From Nostoc commune NIES-4072 (lineage in GTDB: Bacteria > Cyanobacteriota > Cyanobacteriia > Cyanobacteriales > Nostocaceae), in the NCBI RefSeq assembly GCF_003113895.1, contig NZ_BDUD01000001.1, positions 4,576,840 through 4,640,839 on the forward strand: a DNA stretch of 64,000 bases. The letters are read 5' to 3'. Within the stretch, counting starts at the first letter, position 1, and each line of letters begins with the position of its first letter. Below the pieces are notes generated by a model. That model saw nothing but the letters and a program-made list of their open reading frames with translations, was not told the DNA's origin and searched no databases. The position numbers and the translations under genes are program-made. Shown one piece after another: positions 53,897 to 62,388 of this stretch.

Positions 53897-55633
53897 TTAT
53901 TTACGGTCTTCGGGATTAGCAGCAACCGCCGGGTCGGGTTCTGCTCTTAATACTGAGTTCGGGCCGCCAGACAAGACGGGATTGGGATCAGATAAGGGTA
54001 CACCTTCGTCAGCCTTTTCTAAGCCGTAATCGTAGGGGCCTGTAGCTAGTACTGGAGTTTGATCAAAATTCTCGATCGCAGGTGGCGAGGTTGTCATCCA
54101 CTCTAAGGTAAGTGCCCTCCAAGGATTATTACCAGCTTTCTCGCCGTATAACCAACTCCAAATCGCATTGATGATGAAGGGGAATGTCGAAACTGCTAGT
54201 ATGTAAGCGCCATAAGTGCAGATTTCGTTGAGAAAGGTAAATTTGGGGTCGTACTGGGCAATACGGCGGTTCATGCCCATTAATCCCAGCTTGTGCATTG
54301 GTAAGAAGGCCATATTCAGACCCACTATTGTTAAGGCAAAGTGAACCTTACCCCAAAATTCGTTTACCATCCGTCCCGTCATTTTTGGGAACCAGTGGTA
54401 AATCGCCGCATAAATGCCGAGAACACTACCACCAAAAAGAACGTAGTGCAAGTGGGCGACCACAAAATAGGTGTCGTGAACATGAATATCAAAGGGCACT
54501 GCTGCCAACATCACGCCACTAATACCGCCAATCACAAAAGTGCCAACAAAGCCGATGGCAAATAGCATGGCAGTGTTAAGTCGGATTTTCCCACCCCACA
54601 TGGTTGCTAACCAGCTGAAAATTTTAATTCCTGTGGGTACGGCAATGATCATAGTGGTGATCATAAAGAACATCCGCAACCAACCGGGAATACCACTGGT
54701 AAACATGTGGTGCGCCCAAACAATTAGCCCCAAAAAGCTAATGGCAAGAGACGAATAAGCGATCGCTTTATAGCCAAAAATCGGCTTGCGGGAATGCACC
54801 GGGATAATTTCTGAAATTGCGCCAAAGAAGGGCAAAATCATGATGTAAACGGCTGGGTGGGAGTAAAACCAGAACATGTGCTGGTACACAACTGGATCGC
54901 CACCGCCAGTCGGGTTAAAAAATGTCGTTCCTGCTAATAAGTCAAAAGCCAGCAGAATTAGACCTGCTGCTAACACTGGTGTAGATACCAAAGTCAATGC
55001 CGAGGTAGCAAACATCGCCCAGCAGAACAAGGGCATTTGATGAACCCCCATACCAGGGATACGCATCTTGAGCAATGTGACGAGGAAATTGATTGCCCCT
55101 AAAATCGATGACGTACCTAGTAGGAGGACGCTCATAATCCAAATTCCCTCACCTACTTGACCTGTTACCAAGCTCAGGGGAGGGTAGGAAGTCCAACCCG
55201 CATCCGGTGCATCGCCTACCACTAAACTAGCGATTAACAATAAACCCGCAGGGGGAATCATCCAAAAGGCAACAGCATTCAAGCGTGGGAATGCCATATC
55301 CTTTGCCCCAATCATCAAGGGAATGAGGAAGTTAGCAAAACCCGCACCGGCTGGCACGATCCACAAGAAAATCATGATCGTGGCGTGCAGCGTAAATAAG
55401 CTGTTGTAAACTTCAGGGGTAACGAAATCGACTTCTGGAGTTCGCAGTTCTGTACGAACCAAGTCAGCCATCACGCCACCGATACAGTAAAAAATGAATG
55501 TAGTGACTAGGTATTGAATCCCAATCACCTTATGGTCGGTGTTGAAACTAAAGTAGTCTTGCCATTTTCTCATCCCTGGCTCCTCATCAAGAGCAGGGGC
55601 GTTGGCAGTTTCTTGCACTTGAGCTTGGGTCAT
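53897..55633 (-). CDS. ctaD: Cytochrome c oxidase subunit I
   Basis: 578 residues, twelve membrane helices, binds heme a, heme a3 and CuB. FTLHATIMIFLWIVPAG carries a heme a His ligand, MFWFYSHPAVYIMILPFFG the CuB ligand and the His-Tyr pair, WAHHMFTSGI the paired CuB histidines, and HVHDTYFVVAHLHYVLFGG the heme ligands. It ends in a Pro/Asp-rich tail. Terminal reaction: reduction of oxygen by cytochrome c or plastocyanin with proton pumping. Confidence 0.97.
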   Translation of the reverse strand: MTQAQVQETANAPALDEEPGMRKWQDYFSFNTDHKVIGIQYLVTTFIFYCIGGVMADLVRTELRTPEVDFVTPEVYNSLFTLHATIMIFLWIVPAGAGFANFLIPLMIGAKDMAFPRLNAVAFWMIPPAGLLLIASLVVGDAPDAGWTSYPPLSLVTGQVGEGIWIMSVLLLGTSSILGAINFLVTLLKMRIPGMGVHQMPLFCWAMFATSALTLVSTPVLAAGLILLAFDLLAGTTFFNPTGGGDPVVYQHMFWFYSHPAVYIMILPFFGAISEIIPVHSRKPIFGYKAIAYSSLAISFLGLIVWAHHMFTSGIPGWLRMFFMITTMIIAVPTGIKIFSWLATMWGGKIRLNTAMLFAIGFVGTFVIGGISGVMLAAVPFDIHVHDTYFVVAHLHYVLFGGSVLGIYAAIYHWFPKMTGRMVNEFWGKVHFALTIVGLNMAFLPMHKLGLMGMNRRIAQYDPKFTFLNEICTYGAYILAVSTFPFIINAIWSWLYGEKAGNNPWRALTLEWMTTSPPAIENFDQTPVLATGPYDYGLEKADEGVPLSDPNPVLSGGPNSVLRAEPDPAVAANPEDRK

Positions 55634-55807
55634 AGTCGTTAGTTATCTTTTGTCATTTGTCCTCTCTTACAAAGTTCTGATGCCTGCGGCAACCCCTTCG
55701 GGGAACGGAGGAAACCTCCGCTCAGACTTTGCGCTTTGTCAGTTGTCCTTTGTCATTTGTCATTTATTTAGACCAATGACTAATGACTAATGACCAATGA
55801 CCAATGA
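55634..55807. repeat. Repeats between ctaC and ctaD
   Basis: A GC-rich palindromic unit (cctgcggcaaccccttcggg and aacggaggaaacctccgctc, about 55681-55730), tttgtca units, then nine or so caatgac/taatgac heptamers that run into the 3' end of ctaC. Confidence 0.7.
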
Positions 55808-56917
55808 CTAATGGTGAACTTGATGGAGGATTTCTGGCTGAATTCCCATGTTCTTGGTGTAAGGAGCGAGAAATTTATTTGGGGATAGATCAGCACTGTT
55901 AAGAGCAACCGCTTGATTTAGCGTTTCTTTGCTGGCAACTAGCTGCTCTTGCTGCCATTTTTCAAAGGCTTCTTCTGTCTCAACGACTACTGATGCTCTC
56001 ATCGCACCATGATATGGGCCACAAAGTTCAGCGCAGATCAGGGCATAATCGCCTGCTTTTTTGGGTGTAAAGCGAATCTCGCTTTGTCTACCAGGGATCG
56101 CATCTTGTTTTAGGCGGAACTCTGGCACCCAGAAGGCATGGATGACATCATTGGCTGTCATATTGATTTGCACTTCTCGCCCGATGGGGACGTGCATTTC
56201 ACCTGTAGTTATACCAGTTTCAGGATAAGTGAAAAGCCAGGCATATTGTAGACCTGTGACGTTGACTTGTAATCCTGCTGGTTTACCTGCTTTATCAGGA
56301 GTTCCCCCAATTGTGGGAGCAACACTACCGACACCTGGAGCATTCCGCTTTTGAGGAATTTGGTCAGCATTACGAACTTCTGCGGTAGCTGGGTCTTGCA
56401 TTGCCTCATCAGATTTTTCTTGATTGAGGTTGGGTTCGGTGCTGGGAGGAGTATCGCTTAAAGTTGCCGCGAGAGCGGTTCCCGCACGCTGCGCGAACGC
56501 ACTTCCAGGCATTGCCATTGACTCCTGATTCATCATCGGCGCTTCATGAATAGCATGGGGATCAAAGCCACCGATTTCGTTGTAGACATCAAAGCTGTAA
56601 ACAGAAATACCGATAACGATAATTGCTGGGATCGCCGTCCAGAGAATTTCTAAAGGTATATTGCCCTCAACTGGTGGGCCGTCTTCATTGTCACCTGCAC
56701 GCCGACGGTATTTAAATGCAGAGTAAATTAAAATACCTTCTACGAGCAGGAATATACCTGTAGAAATGATCATCATCGCGTTAAACAGACCATCAACTAA
56801 TTCGGCTTCATCCGTGGCTGCTGCTGGCAACAGACCGTGATTTTGACCGTACCAAAGGCTGACTAGCGTTAGCACGATGCCAATCAGTAATGTCCAGATT
56901 GAACTTGGAATCTTCAC
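55808..56917 (-). CDS. ctaC: Cytochrome c oxidase subunit II
   Basis: 369 residues. Two N-terminal membrane helices, then the cupredoxin domain with CuA ligands: His260 in NDVIHAFWVPEF, Cys295 and Cys299 in CAELCGPYHGAM, His303, Met306. Between helix II and the cupredoxin domain lies an unusually long low-complexity linker (about residues 120-212). Residues 139-151 (SAFAQRAGTALAA) are encoded by a dispersed GC-rich palindromic repeat, and the stop codon lies in heptamer repeats. Ligands are intact, so the subunit should work. Confidence 0.95.
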   Translation of the reverse strand: MKIPSSIWTLLIGIVLTLVSLWYGQNHGLLPAAATDEAELVDGLFNAMMIISTGIFLLVEGILIYSAFKYRRRAGDNEDGPPVEGNIPLEILWTAIPAIIVIGISVYSFDVYNEIGGFDPHAIHEAPMMNQESMAMPGSAFAQRAGTALAATLSDTPPSTEPNLNQEKSDEAMQDPATAEVRNADQIPQKRNAPGVGSVAPTIGGTPDKAGKPAGLQVNVTGLQYAWLFTYPETGITTGEMHVPIGREVQINMTANDVIHAFWVPEFRLKQDAIPGRQSEIRFTPKKAGDYALICAELCGPYHGAMRASVVVETEEAFEKWQQEQLVASKETLNQAVALNSADLSPNKFLAPYTKNMGIQPEILHQVHH

Positions 56918-57422
56918 GGCTTACTTAATTGAATTTACTACGTTATCTTAAAGCTGCTCACTTACTAAGGTAGTCTAGGCCAGAAGGCATGGAGTACAAA
57001 GGTCTGAAATTTTTATTAATTTTTTTAACTATTTTACTAATTTTGGGTACAAGGTGACTATCAGGAGGCAGAAGGCAGAAGCTAGGAGTAACCTAGATGC
57101 ATTTAAAAGTATGGGATTTAACGACTGGGTTTTATACCCAAAACTAAAGTTTTCATTCATAATTATTTCCTCCTGCCTTCTCCTAAAATCAGTGGAAAAA
57201 CTTAAGGAAAAATTTAGAATGTTTAAATTAATTGTGATTAATCAATTTTTCACATCTTGAAAAATACCTAAAGCTTCAGGCAAAACCTTTCTGGAGTGAT
57301 TCAAAGTATAAGTGAGTGCTAATCTATAAACCCTTAGCCTATACGCTAGGGTGGAGATGGGACACTAAAAGAAAATTGAAAATTTTAAGAGATCCACCAA
57401 GAGCGGGCAGAAGGTATCCTTC
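56918..57422. other. Divergent promoter region between ctaC and ctaA
   Basis: 505 bp, AT-rich, must hold promoters for ctaCDE (left) and ctaA-ctaB (right). The short frame at 57054-57260 begins in aggcaga repeats and lacks coding character. I could not identify a specific operator. Confidence 0.45.
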
Positions 57423-58358
57423 ATGAGCGAATTTGTCCTACAACAACAAAATGAAGCGGCAGTTGAGCAGCAAAAACCCAAGGAAATGATTCGTCGCTTG
57501 GTGTGGAAAATATGCATAGCCACCTTAATTTTGATGGCAATAGGCAGCGCCACTCGCGTGATGAATGCTGGACTTGCTTGCCCAGACTGGCCCTTATGCT
57601 ATGGCGAACTGGTACCAGCCAAGCAAATGAATCTCCAAGTGTTTTTGGAGTGGTTTCACAGATTGGATGCAGCTTTAATTGGTGTAAGCGCGATCGCACT
57701 TTTTGGTTTGTCCTGGTGGCATCGTCGTTTCTTACCCAAATGGCTGCCTTGGGCATCAACATTTGCCCTGTTTTTAATTGTCTTCCAAGGCATCTTGGGT
57801 GGACTCACCGTCACCGAACTGTTGCGGTTTGATATTGTTACCGCCCATTTAGGAACGGCGCTGTTATTTTTTAGCACCCTGCTGATTATTGGCACGGCGC
57901 TCACGCCCTATCAGGGAAATGGAACTGTTGGTAAGTTACCTTGGGTCGGTTTAACTGCTGCTGTTCTGGTTTACCTACAAAGTTTGCTAGGTGCTTTGGT
58001 AGGCTCTCGCTGGGCACTACACCAATGCCTCGGCGGTTCTCAACTTTGTACTGTAATGTACAGCCATATTGCTGGTTTAGTGCCGCCAACAGTGGCAACT
58101 TTGGCAATGGTATTTATCTGTTGGCGGACACCAGCACTACATCCAGCCTTACGGCGACTGGCAAATATAGCTGGTGGGTTGTTAACCTTACAAATCTTGT
58201 TGGGATTCGCCACTTTTAAATTACACCTCCAAGTCGAGCCTCTCACAGTCTCTCACCAAGCTATAGGAGCTACTTTGCTGGGTACTTTGGTGGTTTTCAC
58301 AGTTCTTGCACTGCGTGACTCAGTGAGTGCTGATTCACGAGTGTTAAGTGCTGAGTAG
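57423..58358 (+). CDS. ctaA: Heme A synthase (CtaA/COX15)
   Basis: 311 residues with eight membrane helices. Oxidises the C8 methyl of heme O to formyl, giving heme A for the oxidase. TRVMNAGLACPDWPLCYGELVPA is the family signature with paired Cys, and the histidines are in FHRLDAALIG, TAHLGTALL, MYSHIAGL and VSHQAIGATLL. ATG at 57423, preceded by gaaggt. Divergent from ctaC and followed by ctaB. Confidence 0.95.
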   Translation: MSEFVLQQQNEAAVEQQKPKEMIRRLVWKICIATLILMAIGSATRVMNAGLACPDWPLCYGELVPAKQMNLQVFLEWFHRLDAALIGVSAIALFGLSWWHRRFLPKWLPWASTFALFLIVFQGILGGLTVTELLRFDIVTAHLGTALLFFSTLLIIGTALTPYQGNGTVGKLPWVGLTAAVLVYLQSLLGALVGSRWALHQCLGGSQLCTVMYSHIAGLVPPTVATLAMVFICWRTPALHPALRRLANIAGGLLTLQILLGFATFKLHLQVEPLTVSHQAIGATLLGTLVVFTVLALRDSVSADSRVLSAE

Positions 58359-58363
58359 GGAAT

Positions 58364-58440
58364 GGGGGAGATCAGGGAGATCAGGGAGATGAGGGAGATG
58401 AGGAAGAATTCCCAACTCCTAACTCCTAACTCAGCACTAA
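58364..58440. repeat. gggagatca/gggagatga repeats and inverse cctaact units
   Basis: Four 9-10 bp tandem units followed by ctcctaa units, between ctaA and ctaB. A non-coding patch of the type seen throughout the window. Confidence 0.6.
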
Positions 58441-58569
58441 ATTATGGTCGCAACGGCGAGTATTGCGACCCATGCAGGTGCAGAAAATCTGTGTTTTCGT
58501 TTGCCTAAAAGAGCCAGCTTGAGCGGGGGCTGCATATAAGTTGTTGAAAAATAAGGAACCAGAGCCAAA

Positions 58570-59523
58570 ATGATTGAGACTAATGTCTCTCGCCACCACG
58601 GAACATTTTTACAAGTAATTCAAAGTTACTACCAGCTAACGAAGCCTCGGATTATTCCGTTGCTTTTGATTACTACGGCTGGGAGTATGTGGATTGCTGC
58701 TAAGGGAGAAGTAGACCCATTGCTGTTGCTAGTAACTCTCACTGGTGGCACTTTGGCTGCTGCAAGCGCCCAGACGATTAACTGTGTCTATGACCGGGAT
58801 ATTGATTATGACATGGAGCGGACGCGCCATCGTCCGATGCCATCCGGTAAGGTTCAGCCGCGTGATGCTCTAATTTTTGCGATCGCACTGGCGACGATTT
58901 CCTTTACACTCCTAGCAGTATTTGCCAATCTGTTAGCCGCGCTGCTAGCCTTCTCTGGTATCGTCTTTTATATTTTGGTTTATACCCACTGGCTAAAACG
59001 CCACAGCACCCAGAATATCGTTATCGGTGGAGCTGCTGGGGCAATTCCAGCTTTAGTGGGTTGGGCTGCTGTCACAGGCACATTAAGCTGGTCAGCATGG
59101 TTAATTTTTGCCATCGTCTTTTTGTGGACACCACCCCATTTCTGGGCTTTAGCTCTGATGATTCGGGACGATTACGCAAAGGTAGGGATACCAATGCTAC
59201 CTGTGATTGAAGGTGATACGGCAACCGTGAAGCAGATTTGGTACTATACGCTGGTAACAGTATTTGCAACCGTGTTATTGGTTTATCCCTTGGGCGCGAG
59301 TGGAATTCTTTATGCTGCGATCGCCCTAATTCTGGGAGGATTATTTATCCACAAATCTTGGCGTTTGTTGCAAAATCCAGAGGATCGGGCTGTAGCTAAA
59401 GAATTGTTTCTCTTTTCCATCTCCTACATGATGCTGTTGTGTCTGGGGATGGTAGTTGATAGTCTTCCCGTTACCCATAATTTAATTAGTGCGGTGAGTA
59501 ATCATCTGCATTTTATTGGATAG
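58570..59523 (+). CDS. ctaB: Protoheme IX farnesyltransferase (heme O synthase)
   Basis: 317 residues, UbiA-superfamily membrane prenyltransferase that adds farnesyl to heme [20 protein letters not shown] opens the protein, the first Asp-rich motif is [23 protein letters not shown] (about 76-98), and the second region is [17 protein letters not shown]. Works with CtaA to supply heme A. 211 bp after ctaA. Confidence 0.96.
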   Translation: MIETNVSRHHGTFLQVIQSYYQLTKPRIIPLLLITTAGSMWIAAKGEVDPLLLLVTLTGGTLAAASAQTINCVYDRDIDYDMERTRHRPMPSGKVQPRDALIFAIALATISFTLLAVFANLLAALLAFSGIVFYILVYTHWLKRHSTQNIVIGGAAGAIPALVGWAAVTGTLSWSAWLIFAIVFLWTPPHFWALALMIRDDYAKVGIPMLPVIEGDTATVKQIWYYTLVTVFATVLLVYPLGASGILYAAIALILGGLFIHKSWRLLQNPEDRAVAKELFLFSISYMMLLCLGMVVDSLPVTHNLISAVSNHLHFIG

Positions 59524-59572
59524 GGGATGGAAAATTTAGCGATCGCGTTTGGTAAAGGGGCGCGATCGCATA

Positions 59573-59797
59573 TCAACATTTCCATTCAGATTCAGGAATT
59601 TTCGCCCCTTGAAGAATACTCCGTAATGTACCGATAGGTAAAGTGCGCCCTCGATGTTCAGGGACAATTACTTGTAGTCCCAGGTCTTCACTTCTCCATT
59701 TGCGGTGGCTACCTTTTTGAGAAATCAATTGAAATCCATATTGTCTCAGGATAGTTTCAACTTCTCTAGAGGTCATGCGCCGAATACGGTCGCTCAT
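59573..59797 (-). CDS. hicA: HicA-type toxin (pair 1)
   Basis: 74 residues. HicA toxins are small dsRBD-fold mRNA interferases. MTSREVETILRQYGFQLISQKGSHRKW carries the active His in GSHRKW, and VIVPEHRGRTLPIGTLRSILQGAKI is the usual second half. Start overlaps the antitoxin stop in ATGA, with antitoxin first. Confidence 0.88.
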   Translation of the reverse strand: MSDRIRRMTSREVETILRQYGFQLISQKGSHRKWRSEDLGLQVIVPEHRGRTLPIGTLRSILQGAKIPESEWKC

Positions 59798-59997
59798 GAG
59801 ACAATAACCTCTCGTGCGATCGCACCAGGGGCTAACTCAATTGATTCCGGCTGTAAATACAATTGAATTGCTTCTTTAATATTTTCCAAAGCTTCTTCTT
59901 CAGTTTCTCCTGCTGAAGTACAGCCAGGTAATTCTGGACACCATACAGCCCAATCGCCTGTCTCTAGGTCTGATTCAAGAATCACGCGCCATTTCAT
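59794..59997 (-). CDS. hicB: HicB-type antitoxin (pair 1)
   Basis: 67 residues, partial RNase H-like fold: MKWRVILESDLETGDWAVWCPELPGCTSAGETEEEALENIKEAIQLYLQ. No separate DNA-binding domain is seen, so autoregulation may need a partner. The ATG at 59997 has aaagga upstream; the longer frame to 60183 runs over the promoter of the divergent pair and is not coding. Confidence 0.88.
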   Translation of the reverse strand: MKWRVILESDLETGDWAVWCPELPGCTSAGETEEEALENIKEAIQLYLQPESIELAPGAIAREVIVS

Positions 59998-60090
59998 AGC
60001 TAATCCTTTGGTTTTTCTTTGAACACTAAAGCCAAAACGCCCGTTGCTATACTTTAGCCAAAGTTCATTAATCTTGCTGATATCTTGGCA

Positions 60091-60333
60091 ATGTTGACAA
60101 ATTACATTCGTACAGCAATGCACAAAGCAACTTATGAGTTGCTTGAAGATGGGACTTTCTATGGTGAAATTCGAGAGTGTCAAGGAGTGTGGGCAAATGC
60201 TGAAACACTAGAAGCTTGCCGGGAGGATTTGCAAGATGCTCTTGAAGGATGGATTATTTTAGGATTGCGTTTAGGTCATACTCTACCGATACTTGATAGT
60301 TTTGACCTGAATTTCACCAAAGAGGTTGCCTAA
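60091..60333 (+). CDS. hicB: HicB-type antitoxin (pair 2)
   Basis: 80 residues: ATYELLEDGTFYGEIRECQGVWANAETLEACREDLQDALEGWIILGLRLGHTLPILD, the HicB half-fold. The ATG at 60091 was chosen rather than a TTG two codons earlier. Its stop overlaps the toxin start by one base (TAATG). Head-to-head with pair 1; the two antitoxin starts are only 93 bp apart. Confidence 0.85.
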   Translation: MLTNYIRTAMHKATYELLEDGTFYGEIRECQGVWANAETLEACREDLQDALEGWIILGLRLGHTLPILDSFDLNFTKEVA

Positions 60334-60590
60334 TGCCACCCTTTGGATCGGTTAATCGGCGGGATCTGATTCGTTATCTGAAAGATGCAGGTTTTGATGG
60401 CCCTTACCCAGGTGGTAAGCATCAATACATGGTAAAAGGTGAATTAAAGCTGACAATTCCCAATCCGCATCAGGGAGACATCAGTCCAAGTTTACTAAAT
60501 AGAATATTAACCCAAGTTGCTGGTTATCGACTGATATGCACTTATTATCACTCAATTCATGTGATCGCGTACAACAAAGTTGGTGCCTAG
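60333..60590 (+). CDS. hicA: HicA-type toxin (pair 2), altered C-terminus
   Basis: 85 residues. VNRRDLIRYLKDAGFDGPYPGGKHQYMVKGELKLTIPNPHQGDISPSLLNRILTQ is normal HicA with the active His in GGKHQYM. After ILTQ the usual ending (AGI plus a short helix) is replaced by VAGYRLICTYYHSIHVIAYNKVGA, which suggests a frameshift near 60515. It may be inactive or weakened. Confidence 0.75.
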   Translation: MPPFGSVNRRDLIRYLKDAGFDGPYPGGKHQYMVKGELKLTIPNPHQGDISPSLLNRILTQVAGYRLICTYYHSIHVIAYNKVGA

Positions 60591-60626
60591 CGCCAACGTG
60601 CCGATGCCATTGTTGCCAGCATTCAG

Positions 60627-60824
60627 CTACTTAACGCAAGGTTCGTCTATCTTATCTACATCCCTAGCTTCGTAAGTTCTGCTAAATCCACCCTCACCCA
60701 AAAGTCGTATTACTCGGAAACGGTTTCTAAATAATGGTGTGAGTATTTGTCCACACTTAATGCAAAACTTATTGTCATCAGGGTTAAAGGGATTTGCACA
60801 ACTAGAATTAGAACAGTAAAGCAT
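60627..60824 (-). pseudogene. 5' fragment of a Ser/Thr kinase with N-terminal zinc ribbon
   Basis: 65 residues, MLYCSNSSCANPFNPDDNKFCIKCGQIL (Cys knuckles of a zinc ribbon) then FRVIRLLGEGGFSRTYEARDVD, the glycine loop of a Hanks kinase, ending PCVK with a TAG where a Gln codon (KQLA) is expected. The rest of the kinase is missing. A dead remnant. Confidence 0.75.
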
Positions 60825-61018
60825 ATTTGAGAATATATCAGCAGAGAGTGTCTATGTTCAGTTTTCCCAATTTATGCTTACTGGGTTTCACGAGTCTTTA
60901 TATTTTTGAGCAGATTTACTTCTAGTGGCGGCTACAGTCTCAAGTTACTTTTGCTAGCGTAGCGATATAAGGTTTATCGCTCCCCAGTAAGTTACTGGAA
61001 GCAAAAGGATTAATTAAT

Positions 61019-61897
61019 ATGGCTCATTTAAATCAGCGTCGTCCCCAAAATGTCAACGGCGATTTTTATGTAGATAATACCTGTATTGATTGTGATACCT
61101 GTCGCTGGATGGCTCCTGAAGTATTTTATGATGTTGATGATCAATCGGCTGTTTATCATCAACCAACCGATGAGGCGGAAAGATTAGCCGCACTGCAAGC
61201 ACTTTTAGCTTGTCCTACCAGTTCCATTGGCACAGTTGAAAAGCCAAAAGATATCAAAGCTGTTCAAGAAACTTTTCCAATATTAGTAGCAGAAAATGTT
61301 TACCACTGTGGCTATCATTCGGAAAAATCTTATGGTGCTGCTAGCTATTTAATTCAACTTCCAGAAGGTAACATTCTAGTGGATTCTCCCCGGTTTACGC
61401 CGCCTTTAGTCAAGCGTTTAGAAGAAATGGGGCCAATTCGTTATATGTACTTAACTCATAAAGATGATGTGGCAGATCATCAAAAGTTTGCCGAGCATTT
61501 TCAGTGCGATCGCATCCTTCATGTTGATGATATTACTGCGAATACTCGTAATGTGGAAATACAGCTAACTGGTTCTGAACCATTTACCTTGACACCAGAT
61601 TTATTAATTATTCCAGTTCCCGGTCACACTAAAGGACACACAGTTTTACTTTATAAAAATCAGTTTCTCTTCACTGGCGATCATTTTGCTTGGTCAGAAA
61701 GCTACCACCAACTAGCTGCATTCCACAATGCCTGCTGGTATTCTTGGTCAGAACAGACTAAATCAATGCGTAACTTGGCTAATTACTCTTTTGAGTGGGT
61801 GCTACCAGGTCATGGGCGAAGATTTCATGCTGATAGGGAAACTATGCGCCAGCAGATGCACAAGTGTATTGAGTTAATGGAATCTTTGGATTTCTAG
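61019..61897 (+). CDS. Ferredoxin-like/metallo-beta-lactamase fusion protein
   Basis: 292 residues. Residues 15-70 form a 4Fe-4S-type ferredoxin motif with NTCIDCDTCRWMAPEVF and a later Cys in ALLACPTSSIG. Residues 85-290 are an MBL-fold hydrolase: YLTHKDDVADHQ (a variant of HxHxDH with the first His missing or shifted), PVPGHTKGHT, FLFTGDHFAW and LPGHGRRFH. Could be a redox-linked hydrolase or sulfur/glyoxalase-type enzyme; substrate not evident. Confidence 0.82.
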   Translation: MAHLNQRRPQNVNGDFYVDNTCIDCDTCRWMAPEVFYDVDDQSAVYHQPTDEAERLAALQALLACPTSSIGTVEKPKDIKAVQETFPILVAENVYHCGYHSEKSYGAASYLIQLPEGNILVDSPRFTPPLVKRLEEMGPIRYMYLTHKDDVADHQKFAEHFQCDRILHVDDITANTRNVEIQLTGSEPFTLTPDLLIIPVPGHTKGHTVLLYKNQFLFTGDHFAWSESYHQLAAFHNACWYSWSEQTKSMRNLANYSFEWVLPGHGRRFHADRETMRQQMHKCIELMESLDF

Positions 61898-61910
61898 TAG
61901 TTTCATAGGT

Positions 61911-62001
61911 AGGACTTACGCACACTCTACGAATTCTCGGCGCTCTTGGCGTCTTGGCGGTTCGAGAAATTAAGCTTTTTAGCAATTTTTGCGTAAGTCC
62001 T
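61911..62001. mobile_element. 91-bp inverted-repeat element, copy 2
   Basis: Identical over 91 bases to 44851-44941, same orientation, same terminal inverted repeats aggacttacgca/tgcgtaagtcct. It lies 13 bp after the MBL gene and 18 bp before the second 21-bp minisatellite. Confidence 0.85.
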
Positions 62002-62019
62002 AATAGGGTGCGCTATGGA

Positions 62020-62271
62020 CACCCCGAAACAACAAATGAGTACCCCGAAACAACAAATGAGTACCCCGAAACAACAAATGAGTACCCCGAAATAACAAAT
62101 GAGTACCCCGAAATAACAAATGAGTACCCCGAAATAACAAATGAGTACTCCGAAATAACAAATGGGTACTCCGAAATAACAAATGAGTACTCCGAAATAA
62201 CAAATGGGTACTCCGAAATGACAAATGGGTACTCCGAAATAACAAATGGGTACTCCGAAATAACAAATGGG
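62020..62271. repeat. 21-bp minisatellite, 12 units
   Basis: Unit accccgaaataacaaatgagt with drift from ccccgaaac to ctccgaaat and gag to ggg along the array. Three frames are open (heptapeptides YPEITNE, HLLFRST, CYFGVPI), a by-product of the 21-bp period. No start, ribosome site or context supports a protein. No spacers, so not CRISPR. Confidence 0.92.
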
Positions 62272-62388
62272 TACGCGTTGGGGGTTAAATCTGTACTGCA
62301 CTCAACTGAGAACCGCTATATATTGATTGCATACAAACCAGAACCGCTATAACCTGGGTTTTAGCACCCTTTTACACAGACACGGATT

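Noticed and set aside
57054..57260. 68-codon frame between ctaC and ctaA
   Set aside because: Begins in aggcaga repeats and occupies the divergent promoter region; no coding features.
61927..62352. Overlapping heptapeptide-repeat proteins and a possible CRISPR array
   Set aside because: Units are directly adjacent with no unique spacers, so not CRISPR; multi-frame openness is a period artefact.
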